Assembly (NCBI RefSeq): GCF_008365315.1
Contig: NZ_CP043506.1
Span: forward strand, 2,531,001-2,595,000
Direction: 5' to 3'
Length of the DNA stretch: 64,000 nucleotides
From: Acetobacter vaccinii
GTDB lineage: Bacteria > Pseudomonadota > Alphaproteobacteria > Acetobacterales > Acetobacteraceae
Shown piece by piece: positions 17,164 to 25,962 of this stretch. The notes beneath the pieces are model-generated. The model ran no database searches, had not been told where the DNA came from, and saw nothing but the letters and a program-made list of their open reading frames with translations. Position 1 is the first letter of the stretch; each line of letters starts with the position of its first letter. Both the position numbers and the translations under genes were made by a program.

Positions 17164-19818
17164 ATGGCAACAACACTCGCCGGAACATGGTCTGCCGTTA
17201 GCACAGGCAACGGGACAGTCTATCAAAGTGGCAGTACTACAGTCAGTGGTTCTGTTATTTTGCAAAATGGAACAACTCTCACCATAACATCAGGGGCTAT
17301 TGCTTCAGATGTCAGCACCACCGTAGGGGGCATAGCAACCGTCAATGTCTTGGGAGGGGGAGAACTCCTGAACTCCCATATTGACAATGGTTACGTCTAT
17401 GTCAGTTCGGGAGGCGTCACGAGTGGAAATATTTTCAACTCTGACCCTGTATATTTAAGTGCGGGCGCAAGTTCTTTAAACGACACTTATTATAACAGCG
17501 GCTATGGTGTCGATACTGTTTATGTTGCCAGTGGCGCAACACTGTCCGGCGCTATTGTGTCTTCTGGTGGCTCCCTTGTTGTCAGCAGTGGTGCTGCGGT
17601 CAATAATTTAACAGTTTATTCCAGTGGCGTAGCAAATCTGGCAAGCGGAACCACTAATGACTTTGTGGCCAGCAGTGGTGGTTATATTGCTTCTGGATCT
17701 TCCGTATTTTCAGGCGTTGTGCTCTCGGGTCAAAGCGGCAATACAGACCAGAATACGGCTCTGGTTCTGTCAGGAACATGGTCTGCAGTTAGCACTGCGA
17801 GTGGTACTGTCTATCAAAGCGGCAGCACGGTTGCCAGCAGTCCCGTTGTCCTGGCCAATGGGGCTACCTTGAACATTATGTCTGGAGCCACGGCATCGGG
17901 CTTAAATACAGTTCCAGGCGGTGCTGCCACAGTCACGGTAAGTGGGGGGGGAGAACTTCTTAATTCTTATATTGAGAATGGTTATATATATGTCAAATCA
18001 GGTGGTATCACCAGCGGTAATATGCTCAATTCAGACCCAGTTTATATCAGTTCTGGGGGGAGTTCTGTTAATGACATCGTCTATAACAGTGGCTTTAATA
18101 ATGATCTGACATACGCTGACAGCGGTGCAACAGTAGTTGGAACCATTGTATCGTCCGGCGGTATCCTTTCCGCCAATAGCAACGCGATAGCCTCTAATAT
18201 TTCTGCCAACAGTGGTGGGGTGGTTTATATCAATGGGCCTTATGGAAGTGGGGCAGGGGCCACCTTGACATTACCCTCTGATGCCACAACTCTTCAGGGC
18301 TCATGGAGTGCAGTTAGCACCGCGAATGGCACAGTATACCAAAGTGGCACGGCTACCGTTAGTGGTGCTGTTACCTTGGCCAATGGTGCAACATTAAATA
18401 TTATGTCAGGCGCCACTGCATCTGGAATTAACACTACAACAGGTGGAATCTCTCTTGTTATCGTCAACAATGGCGCTGAATTAACGAGTTCTTATATTCA
18501 AAACGGTTATGTTTCTGTCAACTCTGGCGGCATTACTAGCGGTAATATTTTTAATTCAGATCCAGTTTATCTGAGTTCTGGCGCAAGCTCCGTTAATGAT
18601 ACGTATTATAATAGCGGGTATGGCGTTGACATTACGTATGTTTATAGTGGCGCAACACTTACAACTCCTTATGTTTCCTCAGGAGGCTATATCTCTGTTA
18701 ATAGTGGCGGAAATATTGACACGCCAACAGTAACCTCCGGTGGCAATCTTGTTGTAAACGGGGGTGCTTTGGATATTTGCTTTCTTGCAGGCACTCTTAT
18801 TCTGACCCCGTCAGGGGAGGTTCCCATTGAAAAACTTACTGCTGGTGATGAAATCATTACCTATGATTGGGAAAATAAAAAACAGAAAATCCAAAAATTA
18901 ATATGGGCTGGACATAAGAAAAATACATTCCGTTACGGTCAACCTGACGATCTTTCTGGGTATCCAGTTCGTATTTGCAAAAATGCCATTGCTGATGGTA
19001 TTCCCCATAAGGACCTCCTGGTTACGGCAGAGCATAGTCTGTTTTTCGAGGGCATGTTTATCCCAGCTCGCATGCTGGTTAATGGCTCGAGTATTTTTTA
19101 TGATCATACAATGACGTCCTATGACATATTCCATATTGAAACAGAGGAACACTCTGTTATCTGGTCTGATGGCGCATTGTCTGAAAGTTATCTCGATACC
19201 GGCAATCGCCCCATTGGATTGCATTCAAATCAAATAACACCAGCAAGAAATTATACGCAAACATGGGCAACACATGGCTGCGCCCCACTGACTGTCGCCC
19301 GAGAAGTGGTCGAGCCCATATTCCACAAAATACATGAGCGCTCTAAAATACTTGAATTCGAAAACAAAACCCTCACTAAAAAATGGGATAATGATCCAGC
19401 TTTCCATCTTGTCGCTGACACTGGGCAGATACTTTACAAAGCCAGAGAAACAAAAGGCTATACTATATTTTCAATTCCAGCAGGGATAAAGTCAGTCAGG
19501 TTAGTGTCGCGCACGTCTCGCCCATCAGACACGATAGGTCCGTTTGTTGATGATCGTCGCAATCTTGGCGTGCTTGTCGGAAAAATCATGCTTTTTGATG
19601 CGGGCAAAACATACTGGATAGAGCAGCACCTCGAAAAATCGACACCAGATGGTTGGTATGCAAAAGAAAACACATCCTGCTGCTGGACAAATGGTAATGC
19701 ATATCTATCTTTGAAACAGAGAGATATACATAATACTGTAGTTTTATCTGTACAAATACTTCATTCTGGACCATACCTCATTGAATGCGAAAGTGGTTGC
19801 GTAGAATTATCTGCTTAA
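17164..19818 (+). CDS. SLS/AIDA-repeat protein with C-terminal Hint (Hedgehog/intein) domain, no autotransporter barrel
   Basis: 884 residues. Residues 1-535 are Gly/Ser/Thr-rich strand-loop-strand repeats built as three large units, beginning GTWSAVSTGNGTVYQSG (about 7), GTWSAVSTASGTVYQSG (about 204) and GSWSAVSTANGTVYQSG (about 380). From Cys539 a Hint_2-type domain begins (CFLAGTLILTPSGEVPIEKL, AGDEIITYD, and the LLVTAEHSLFF block with TxxH), running to about 690. A further 200-residue domain containing RLVSRTSRPSDTIGPFVDD follows. There is no N-terminal hydrophobic signal, no beta-barrel and no RTX nonapeptides, so the export route is unclear. Ribosome site GGAG lies 8 bases before the ATG. 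It is the probable substrate of the upstream heptosyltransferase. Confidence 0.87.
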   Translation: MATTLAGTWSAVSTGNGTVYQSGSTTVSGSVILQNGTTLTITSGAIASDVSTTVGGIATVNVLGGGELLNSHIDNGYVYVSSGGVTSGNIFNSDPVYLSAGASSLNDTYYNSGYGVDTVYVASGATLSGAIVSSGGSLVVSSGAAVNNLTVYSSGVANLASGTTNDFVASSGGYIASGSSVFSGVVLSGQSGNTDQNTALVLSGTWSAVSTASGTVYQSGSTVASSPVVLANGATLNIMSGATASGLNTVPGGAATVTVSGGGELLNSYIENGYIYVKSGGITSGNMLNSDPVYISSGGSSVNDIVYNSGFNNDLTYADSGATVVGTIVSSGGILSANSNAIASNISANSGGVVYINGPYGSGAGATLTLPSDATTLQGSWSAVSTANGTVYQSGTATVSGAVTLANGATLNIMSGATASGINTTTGGISLVIVNNGAELTSSYIQNGYVSVNSGGITSGNIFNSDPVYLSSGASSVNDTYYNSGYGVDITYVYSGATLTTPYVSSGGYISVNSGGNIDTPTVTSGGNLVVNGGALDICFLAGTLILTPSGEVPIEKLTAGDEIITYDWENKKQKIQKLIWAGHKKNTFRYGQPDDLSGYPVRICKNAIADGIPHKDLLVTAEHSLFFEGMFIPARMLVNGSSIFYDHTMTSYDIFHIETEEHSVIWSDGALSESYLDTGNRPIGLHSNQITPARNYTQTWATHGCAPLTVAREVVEPIFHKIHERSKILEFENKTLTKKWDNDPAFHLVADTGQILYKARETKGYTIFSIPAGIKSVRLVSRTSRPSDTIGPFVDDRRNLGVLVGKIMLFDAGKTYWIEQHLEKSTPDGWYAKENTSCCWTNGNAYLSLKQRDIHNTVVLSVQILHSGPYLIECESGCVELSA
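17173..18770 (+). repeat. Three tandem long coding repeats (SLS units)
   Basis: Three related blocks begin near 17180, 17774 and 18299, each opening with a GG(A/C)(A/T)CATGG-type Trp codon context that encodes GTWSAVST. Each contains the same order of sub-motifs: the opening GTVYQSG, the NGYVYVSSGG-like line, the GNIFNSDPVYLS line and a closing VSSGG line. Units 1 and 3 are the most alike in the SDPVYLS...NDTYYNSGYGVD segment. This arrangement is prone to copy-number change by recombination. Confidence 0.8.
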
Positions 19819-20266
19819 AAAGCGTCCAAGAATATTGTTGAAACTACGGCTCAAATAAGACCCACAATTGAGATGCGCAAATGTCTGGATTGAACAGCGA
19901 TCAAAGCGCTACCAGACCAATCTGATGGCTGGAGCGGCTCTTCATTCAGCCGTTCCAGCCAAACCGTACCTCCCTTCGGTCGCAAACCTATAAACGATCC
20001 TGAATCTGTCAGCCGAGCAGTTCTGAGCCGTTCATTTCGTTTGAAATCAAACACTCACAACAACTCTTCCACGCGTATCAAACGTGTAGGGACTGTTTGT
20101 TATAACTATTCCCAACGATGCCTTATTTTCTTTTCATGTTGTTTTTCTTGATTTTAAAAATAGTTAATTGTATGTATTAATTCTTAATTCGCATGAAAAT
20201 GTTGTAACAAAAACAAGAGAAATTCAGTTAAGGGCCCACGAACTGAGTGTTTGGAGAAGATTATAA
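19819..20266. other. Intergenic stretch with no supported gene
   Basis: About 450 bases between the SLS-Hint gene and the chemoreceptor. A 67-residue reading frame on the minus strand (19851-20054) resembles nothing I know and has no clear ribosome site. The right part is AT-rich and probably holds the chemoreceptor promoter; GGAG at 20252-20255 serves as its ribosome site. Confidence 0.5.
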
Positions 20267-21265
20267 ATGCTGAAATCTTGGCCGGGCAGATGGGCAGATG
20301 CGAAAGCGACACTTGCGGCACTTCAGAGGTCGTTTGCAATTATCGAGTTTGATACCAACGGCAAAATCCTGACTGCAAACGAGAACTTCTGTTCTGCTAT
20401 GGGATATCGACTACATGAAATTCGTGGTCAGCATCACTCCATGTTTGTCGAGCCTGACTATGCACGTAGCGTAGAATATACGGCTTTTTGGAATAAACTG
20501 ACTCATGGTGAGTTCGATACACGAGAGTACATCCGTGTTGCGAAAAGCGGCGTCGAGGTTTCCTTGCGGGCATCCTACACGCCTGTTCAGGACGTTATGG
20601 GCCGTGTTTACAAGGTCGTGAAGGTCGCAGCCATTACCACTGAAGCTGCCTTGCAAGCTGCAGATTCAAAAGGGAAATTGGATGCAGTCTCGCGTGTACA
20701 AGCGATAATAGAGTTTTCACCGAACGGTGAAATTTTGACAGCCAATGAAAACTTCCTGCGCGTCATATCATATGAGCTGAGCGAGATTCAGGGCAAGCAT
20801 CACAGCATGTTTGTAGAACCAGATTATGTTCAGAGTGCAGATTACGCTGCGTTCTGGAAAAAACTTCAGGCAGGGGAGTTCGTCACGGCCGAATTCAAAC
20901 GAGTTGGAAAAAACGGCAAGATCATTTGGCTTCAAGCATCCTATAATCCAATTTTTGACCACAAGGAGCGAGTTATTAAAGTCGTCAAGTTTGCGACAGA
21001 TGTAACCAGTCGTGTGCAGGCCATTGATGAAATTGCTGCTGGCTTGAATACCCTGGCCGACAATACGCTGCATTATCGTGTGACCAAGAATATTGATCCG
21101 GCCTACGAAAAATTACGGACCGATTTCAATACCGCAATAGAAAACCTTGAAACTACGGTTGCTGCCATTTCAGATTCGGTCGGAACAGTTGGAAACGGCG
21201 CTCATGAGATCGCCATAGCCTCCAATGATCTTGCGCGTCGGACTGAAATACAGGCCGCCAATCTA
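20267..21265 (+). pseudogene. Methyl-accepting chemotaxis protein (PAS-PAS), truncated by an IS element
   Basis: Soluble Aer-like receptor fragment of about 333 residues. PAS 1 (about 18-125) and PAS 2 (about 145-255) share near-identical motifs (TANENF, HHSMFVEPDY, AFW). A HAMP-like linker follows (AAGLNTLADNTLHYRV), then the beginning of the signalling helix (AHEIAIASNDLARRTEIQAANL). The gene is cut at that point by the IS5-family element starting at 21266; the open frame runs 24 bases into the element and adds foreign residues. The whole MCP signalling hairpin that binds CheA/CheW is missing, and the expected continuation is not seen on the far side of the IS. Confidence 0.85.
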
Positions 21266-22041
21266 GGTTCTGTTGACAAAAGACGGTAGCCACAGTTTTA
21301 CGGCTGCGAGGTTAAGAAAGGCGAGAAACGATTTTCTTGTCTTGTCATAGCGTGTGGCGATACGTCGGAACTGCTTCAGCTTGTTGAACATCCGCTCGAT
21401 ACGGTTGCGATCCCGATAACAACGGAAGTCGCAGGGGATATCCTCTGTGCGGTTTGAACGCGGCGGGATAACAGGAAGAATACCTCGAAAAAGCAGGTTC
21501 TGCCGTATCCTGTCACTATCATACCCTTTGTCGGCCAGAAGTCGGCGCGGTGTCACGACCGGTAGGTCCATCAGGGCATCAGCGCCAGAGTAGTCAGAAA
21601 TTTCACCGCCCGTCAGTTCAAAGCCAAGAGGGCGTCCCTGACCGTCAACGCGGGCGTGGATCTTGCTCGTAAAGCCGCCGCGGCTTCGACCAAAGCCTTC
21701 CTTATGAGTCCCCCTTTTGCGCCAGCCGCCTGGCTGTGACCCCGAATGACCGTGCTGTCGATCATGTGCTGCCAGTCATCGGTCAGGCCGAGTTCAACCA
21801 GCGTTTCCAGTAGAGCGTCCCAGACGCCTTGCTCTGCCCATCGACGGAACCGCACATACACTGAGTTCCATTTTCCGTAGCGCTCATGCATGTCCCGCCA
21901 CGGACAACCGACACGCAGGACATAAAGCATTCCGTTGAGAAACAGACGATTATCCTGTGCTGGTCGGGACCAGCGGCCACGTTCAGGCGGCAGCAGGCCG
22001 CCAATGATCGCCCATTCCTCGTCCGTCAGGTCGCCACGCAT
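21263..22041 (-). CDS. IS5-family transposase, two frames joined by programmed -1 frameshift
   Basis: The first frame, 22041-21613, begins MRGDLTDEEWAII and holds the N-terminal DDE part (HMIDSTVIRGHSQAAG). The catalytic remainder is in the -1 frame: THKEGFGRSRGGFTSKIH, then LLADKGYDSD and the YRDRNRIERMFNKLKQFRR motif, ending FVNRT. The slip most likely occurs on the AAAAGGGGG run near 21718-21710. The stop codon TAG (21265-21263) lies outside the inverted repeat and is formed by the target-site bases. Both frames look intact, so the element may be active. Confidence 0.88.
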
Positions 22042-22114
22042 CCACAGGTCTCCGTAAAGACCCGCGTTGAATCACGTCCAGGCCAGCCTGCAAAGACCTT
22101 TTGTCAACAGAACC
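21266..22114 (-). mobile_element. Complete IS5-family (IS427-group-like) insertion sequence
   Basis: 849-base element bounded by terminal inverted repeats GGTTCTGTTGACAAAAG (21266-21282) and its reverse complement CTTTTGTCAACAGAACC (22098-22114). TA flanks both ends (21264-21265 and 22115-22116), fitting the TA/YTAR target preference of this group. The transposase is on the minus strand in two overlapping frames. It interrupts the chemoreceptor gene. Confidence 0.92.
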
Positions 22115-22181
22115 TAAGCACAGAGACTTCAAAAGCATTGCATTGATGTTTGGACTATTTGATCTCAAATCTGTTTGATTC

Positions 22182-22213
22182 ATATTACCCCGCCATAAGT
22201 CGCGGGGTAATAT
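22182..22213 (-). terminator. Perfect 12-bp inverted repeat downstream of the TonB receptor
   Basis: ATATTACCCCGC (22182-22193) and GCGGGGTAATAT (22202-22213) form a perfect stem with an 8-base loop, 24 bases past the receptor stop. The AT-rich stem base could act as a terminator in the minus direction, although no long U-tract follows. Confidence 0.55.
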
Positions 22214-22236
22214 GGAGTGCAGCCTCTCAATATCTT

Positions 22237-24429
22237 TTACCAACGGGTAGAAAGTGTCACAAAGGCTGCGCGTCCAGGTGCCCATGCACAGGCGACTGAA
22301 CGAGTACAGATGGCAACATATTTGCGGTCTGTCATGTTCGTACCATTAAACTGGATGCGGGTACGCCGATAGTCGAGATGGGCTTCCAAATCCCAAACCA
22401 GTTGGGACGGCACGCTAAAAGTCTCGGGCAGGGACCCTGCCGTATTGCCTGTATAACGCAGCCCACTGCCCAAACCTGCGACCCAATCAGACCCAAAATG
22501 AACATCGCGTTGCAGGAAAAGAGATGCCATGTGCGATGGAATGGTCACTGGTCTTTGACCTACCTCACTGGCAATCGTGCTTTTGGTAATGCGTGGGTCT
22601 TGATATGTGTACGATGCAATAAAGTCGATTTTATATGGCAGACGTCCTATCCCCTCGAATTCAAATCCGCGCGTTCTCTGCTGTCCGGTCTGAATCTCAA
22701 AGGAGGTGTGATTGGGGTCTGTCGTCAGGACGTTGTCCTCGACAAGGTTAAACACATCTGCCGTCAACATAAAATTCTGCACAAGATTACCGATTTTACC
22801 CGGCTTATACTTGACCCCCACTTCAATCTGCTTTCCAAAAGTCGGCTGATAGGGCGTGTTATCATACGTCAGCCCGACCTGCGGCTGGAAAGATGTCGCG
22901 TATGAGACATATGGATTAAGCCCAAACGCTGTTTGGTACAAAAGCCCAACGCGCCCTGTAAAGGCATTGTTTCGCTGCGGTGTTTTATCATTCGTCAGGT
23001 TGTTAACCGTCAGGCTCTGGGTAAAGTCTCCACGCCCCGAAAGGGTTAAATAAAAATGTCTCCAGGTTGCCTGCTCCTGGGCATAGATACCGGTGTCTGT
23101 CTCAGTCTCATTGCTATTTGTCGTCGTGGCATAAGTGGGCCATGCAATCGTGGTATAAACAGGATTATACAGATTGAGAGACGATACATTTCTTTGGCCA
23201 CGTCGGGTGGCTATAAAATCACTGCGGAAATCTACGCCAAAAAGGATGTCGTGATGGACTGGCCCAGTGTGAAAGGTGACATCTGAGCGCGTATCCAGTG
23301 TGACGTTGTTGTAGTTTGCGGACTGACGGAGCGCCCGCCGTGTGATGCTCTCATCATTGGCTGACAGCGCAGTGGTCGTGACAAAACGATAATCCAAGTC
23401 CAGATGCGCATAACGCATGTTCTGCGTAATCGTCCAGTTCGGTAAGAGGTGGCGAACAAACGAATATCCAATCGCCGCCTGCCTTTTGGAATAAACATCG
23501 AAACCTGCATCGCTGGAAAGAAAATTACGGGCAATATAGCCTCGCCGTGAGGGAAATACCGTTCCGATAGCAGGAAGAAACTGGGCAGTAGAGCCCGCAT
23601 CCAATTGCTCGTAACTGGCAAGGATAGTGAAGTCGGTCTTCTCGTCCGGGCGCCAACGCAAGGACGGTGCAACATAGATCTCGTTGTTCTTGATGTTGAT
23701 TGCGTATGAGTCAGACTTGCGGACTAATCCATTGAAACGCCATAAAAGAGTCTTGCTGCCATTAAACGCACCGCCGACATCTGCTGCCCCTTGCACACGC
23801 CCGTATGATCCAGTCTGAAAAGCAAGTTCGTTTGTCTGATCTCTAGTAGGGCGCTTGCTGACTGCGTTAATAATGCCACCGAGCTGCCCAGAACCATAAA
23901 GTGCTGAGGATGCTCCACGCAGCACATCCATTTCTTCCAAACCCCAGGGCTCGATACTGAATGACTGGGAAGAAGCTGCATCTGGCGTGCGGGTTCCATC
24001 CAGATAGATATCAGGCGAAAACCCTCTGATTGTGCCAAAATAGCCGCGCGGATCATCCTTGGAGCCATAATCGGACACGCCCGCCGAATAGCGTACGGCC
24101 TCGGAAAGGCTCCGCGAATTCAACATATTCATGCGGGCTTGTGTGATAACTGTAATGGCCTGAGGGGTCAGGTCGACCGGAACGGACGTTTTCGTCGCTG
24201 CACTGACTGTGCGAGGCAGAAGGCCATGCCGCCCAGAAGTAACGAGGATGTTCTCTTGCTGCCCGTTCTCTGCATTCAGGGGTTTGTGTTCGCCTTGAGA
24301 ATGCTCCTCTTTGCTGTCATGCACCTGTTTATGCGGACTGACCTCGGCATGGCCACTATCGACACAATAAGCAGCCTCGATAGCAAGAAAAAGGTACAAG
24401 CAGAATCTGCTGCGGGAATGGCCAGACAT
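22237..24429 (-). CDS. TonB-dependent siderophore receptor (FhuA-like)
   Basis: Outer-membrane ferric-siderophore transporter of about 730 residues. It has an N-terminal signal (SRFCLYLFLAIEAAYC), then a plug domain with TPQAITVITQARMNMLNSRS and GTIRGFSPDIYLDGTRTPD, then a 22-strand barrel. The C-terminus carries the FhuA-family DRKYVAICTRSVACAW loop with paired cysteines and a final aromatic Trp. I chose the ATG at 24429; the frame is open upstream, but that part overlaps the Fur box. Iron-dependent control is implied by the operator. The substrate is probably a hydroxamate siderophore; this is not proven. Confidence 0.9.
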   Translation of the reverse strand: MSGHSRSRFCLYLFLAIEAAYCVDSGHAEVSPHKQVHDSKEEHSQGEHKPLNAENGQQENILVTSGRHGLLPRTVSAATKTSVPVDLTPQAITVITQARMNMLNSRSLSEAVRYSAGVSDYGSKDDPRGYFGTIRGFSPDIYLDGTRTPDAASSQSFSIEPWGLEEMDVLRGASSALYGSGQLGGIINAVSKRPTRDQTNELAFQTGSYGRVQGAADVGGAFNGSKTLLWRFNGLVRKSDSYAINIKNNEIYVAPSLRWRPDEKTDFTILASYEQLDAGSTAQFLPAIGTVFPSRRGYIARNFLSSDAGFDVYSKRQAAIGYSFVRHLLPNWTITQNMRYAHLDLDYRFVTTTALSANDESITRRALRQSANYNNVTLDTRSDVTFHTGPVHHDILFGVDFRSDFIATRRGQRNVSSLNLYNPVYTTIAWPTYATTTNSNETETDTGIYAQEQATWRHFYLTLSGRGDFTQSLTVNNLTNDKTPQRNNAFTGRVGLLYQTAFGLNPYVSYATSFQPQVGLTYDNTPYQPTFGKQIEVGVKYKPGKIGNLVQNFMLTADVFNLVEDNVLTTDPNHTSFEIQTGQQRTRGFEFEGIGRLPYKIDFIASYTYQDPRITKSTIASEVGQRPVTIPSHMASLFLQRDVHFGSDWVAGLGSGLRYTGNTAGSLPETFSVPSQLVWDLEAHLDYRRTRIQFNGTNMTDRKYVAICTRSVACAWAPGRAAFVTLSTRW

Positions 24430-24468
24430 TTGTATTCCGAAGTCTCGAAAAGTTGATAAAACCTTTTT

Positions 24469-24487
24469 GATATTGAGAATGATTATC
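24469..24487 (-). promoter_or_regulatory. Fur box of the siderophore receptor
   Basis: GATATTGAGAATGATTATC matches the 19-base Fur consensus GATAATGATAATCATTATC at 16 positions. It lies 40 bases upstream of the receptor start. Confidence 0.8.
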
Positions 24488-24499
24488 ATATATGTCAAG

Positions 24500-24957
24500 A
24501 AGGCATTAATTCCACAACAGATGCGTGGAATTTGAGCGCGTCTCTATGGTCAGAGTTCCAAAAACAGTCCGGAGCATAGGGTGATATTTTTGAAACCGCT
24601 TTTGATCCCCCTACAAGATTCATGCACCAGTCTGCTCAAACAACGGACAGAACCTGCATCTGGCTTTAGGTGGGTGAGGGGCCGACAAGTGTATCTGGCG
24701 GCAACGTCATCTACTTCAACATTCATCCTGAGCGCACGATCACATCAGACTGACGGCGTGGCATCAATGCAATAGCGCTTAAGGCAGCTACGTTTACTGC
24801 TATCAGGACAGGTCTGTACCTTCTCAAAGTCAGGGCGGAGCACACTAAAAACACCAGTCCGGGACCATACAGGGAAGCCCCCACTCCAATCCCGACACAT
24901 GAGATGGCTTTACAGATAAGTCAGTATAAAGAGTTTCCAAACCGTTCAGTATGTAAA
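24500..24957. other. Intergenic stretch, possible decayed IS sequence
   Basis: About 460 bases between the receptor promoter and the downstream outer-membrane gene. Short open stretches exist, but none has convincing family motifs. On the minus strand, fragments vaguely resemble a degraded transposase (a stretch reading CIDATP then a stop), too weak to call. Confidence 0.35.
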
Positions 24958-25854
24958 TTACGGCCAGAGATAAAGAAGCTTCACATAATATGCATTAGTC
25001 TCTGGAGTATTCCGGCCTTCCAAAGAATGACTGTAACGGGCAGTGATACTCATGGTCCGGCTGATATTGAACATAATACCAACCCCGGAAGCGACCTCAC
25101 GACTGCTGGTATCGAGCACGGAACGGTTAAGTGTCTGGTCATATGTGCCGCCAACGTTCTGCCAGTCAAATGCAAAAAAGGGTTCAATCAGCTTTGTTGC
25201 TTTCCAGCTAAAACGCAGGTTGCTGTAAAAAACCACACCGGGCGAAAAGCTGTGTTCTTTTTTGATATGCTTTGTAGAGCCTACAACTGTCCCGATGTCA
25301 CCATCAAAGCTGAAATGCTTCCACTCATAATCAAAAAATATACTCGAAATATTGGCCCAGTAATGGGTCGCCAGCGTATCGCGTGTTCCTGACGGTGTTT
25401 GCATGAATGTCTGAAAACCTAGCGTACTGTTCTTGCTTGGTTTCATCCACACAGCAGGACCAACAATTGTCGCACCCAAGCCCCCGTAGTTTTTCCCTCC
25501 CGCCAAGGTGAAATTTTCCGATTGGATAATCTCAAACGCAAACCCAACGTGAGGCAGGGCGTCAAAGGTTCTGAAATGAACATATTTTGTCATGCCCGAC
25601 CATGTATGGCTGCCACCATGGTTTTTTACTCGCTGACCAGAGCCATTATAGGCCATACCTGCCGCGTTGCCATCACCATATTGGACCAGCACATTAAAGG
25701 GCTTGTAATCGACAGGCAGGTCATATTCATGGGGGCCGATAATGCCCAGGGTGATATCGGCAGCATTAACTGGGCTGACGACAAAAAAGAACATAATGAG
25801 AACATAAAACCCCAAGCACGGAACATGCCGTACCACTCGTCTGGTCATACACAT
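24958..25854 (-). CDS. Outer-membrane protein of the MetA-pathway (phenol degradation / SphA-like) family
   Basis: About 298 residues. It has an N-terminal signal peptide (VLIMFFFVVSPVNA, cleavage before AD) and then a beta-strand-rich barrel with alternating aromatic residues. GAGPAVW-like (GPAVWMKPSKN), YWANISSIFFDYEW and VASGVGIMFNISRTMSITARY suit the transporter/MetA-like barrel family. I chose the ATG at 25854 because GGAGAGG lies just upstream; ATG 25869 and GTG 25872 are also open. It follows the PQQ dehydrogenase on the same strand (109 bases), which hints at substrate passage across the outer membrane. The family call is tentative. Confidence 0.65.
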   Translation of the reverse strand: MCMTRRVVRHVPCLGFYVLIMFFFVVSPVNAADITLGIIGPHEYDLPVDYKPFNVLVQYGDGNAAGMAYNGSGQRVKNHGGSHTWSGMTKYVHFRTFDALPHVGFAFEIIQSENFTLAGGKNYGGLGATIVGPAVWMKPSKNSTLGFQTFMQTPSGTRDTLATHYWANISSIFFDYEWKHFSFDGDIGTVVGSTKHIKKEHSFSPGVVFYSNLRFSWKATKLIEPFFAFDWQNVGGTYDQTLNRSVLDTSSREVASGVGIMFNISRTMSITARYSHSLEGRNTPETNAYYVKLLYLWP

Positions 25855-25962
25855 GATACGCCTCTCCATCACGGTGCTAATCTAAACAGACAGCACCGTG
25901 ACGTTTTTGAGTGATGGTTTAAGTATCCTGACCAGAAAAGCGCATCTGGTCAGGAGTATAGT

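Noticed and set aside
17173..18770. Regular repeats considered as a CRISPR-like or satellite array
   Set aside because: The repeats are in frame, about 180-197 codons long and encode SLS units; there are no short direct repeats with unique spacers.
19851..20054. 67-residue frame on the minus strand
   Set aside because: No recognisable domain, ribosome site or neighbour logic; left as intergenic.
24581..24775. 64-residue frame on the plus strand and weak transposase-like fragments on the minus strand
   Set aside because: Resemblance is too weak and broken to support an IS remnant call.
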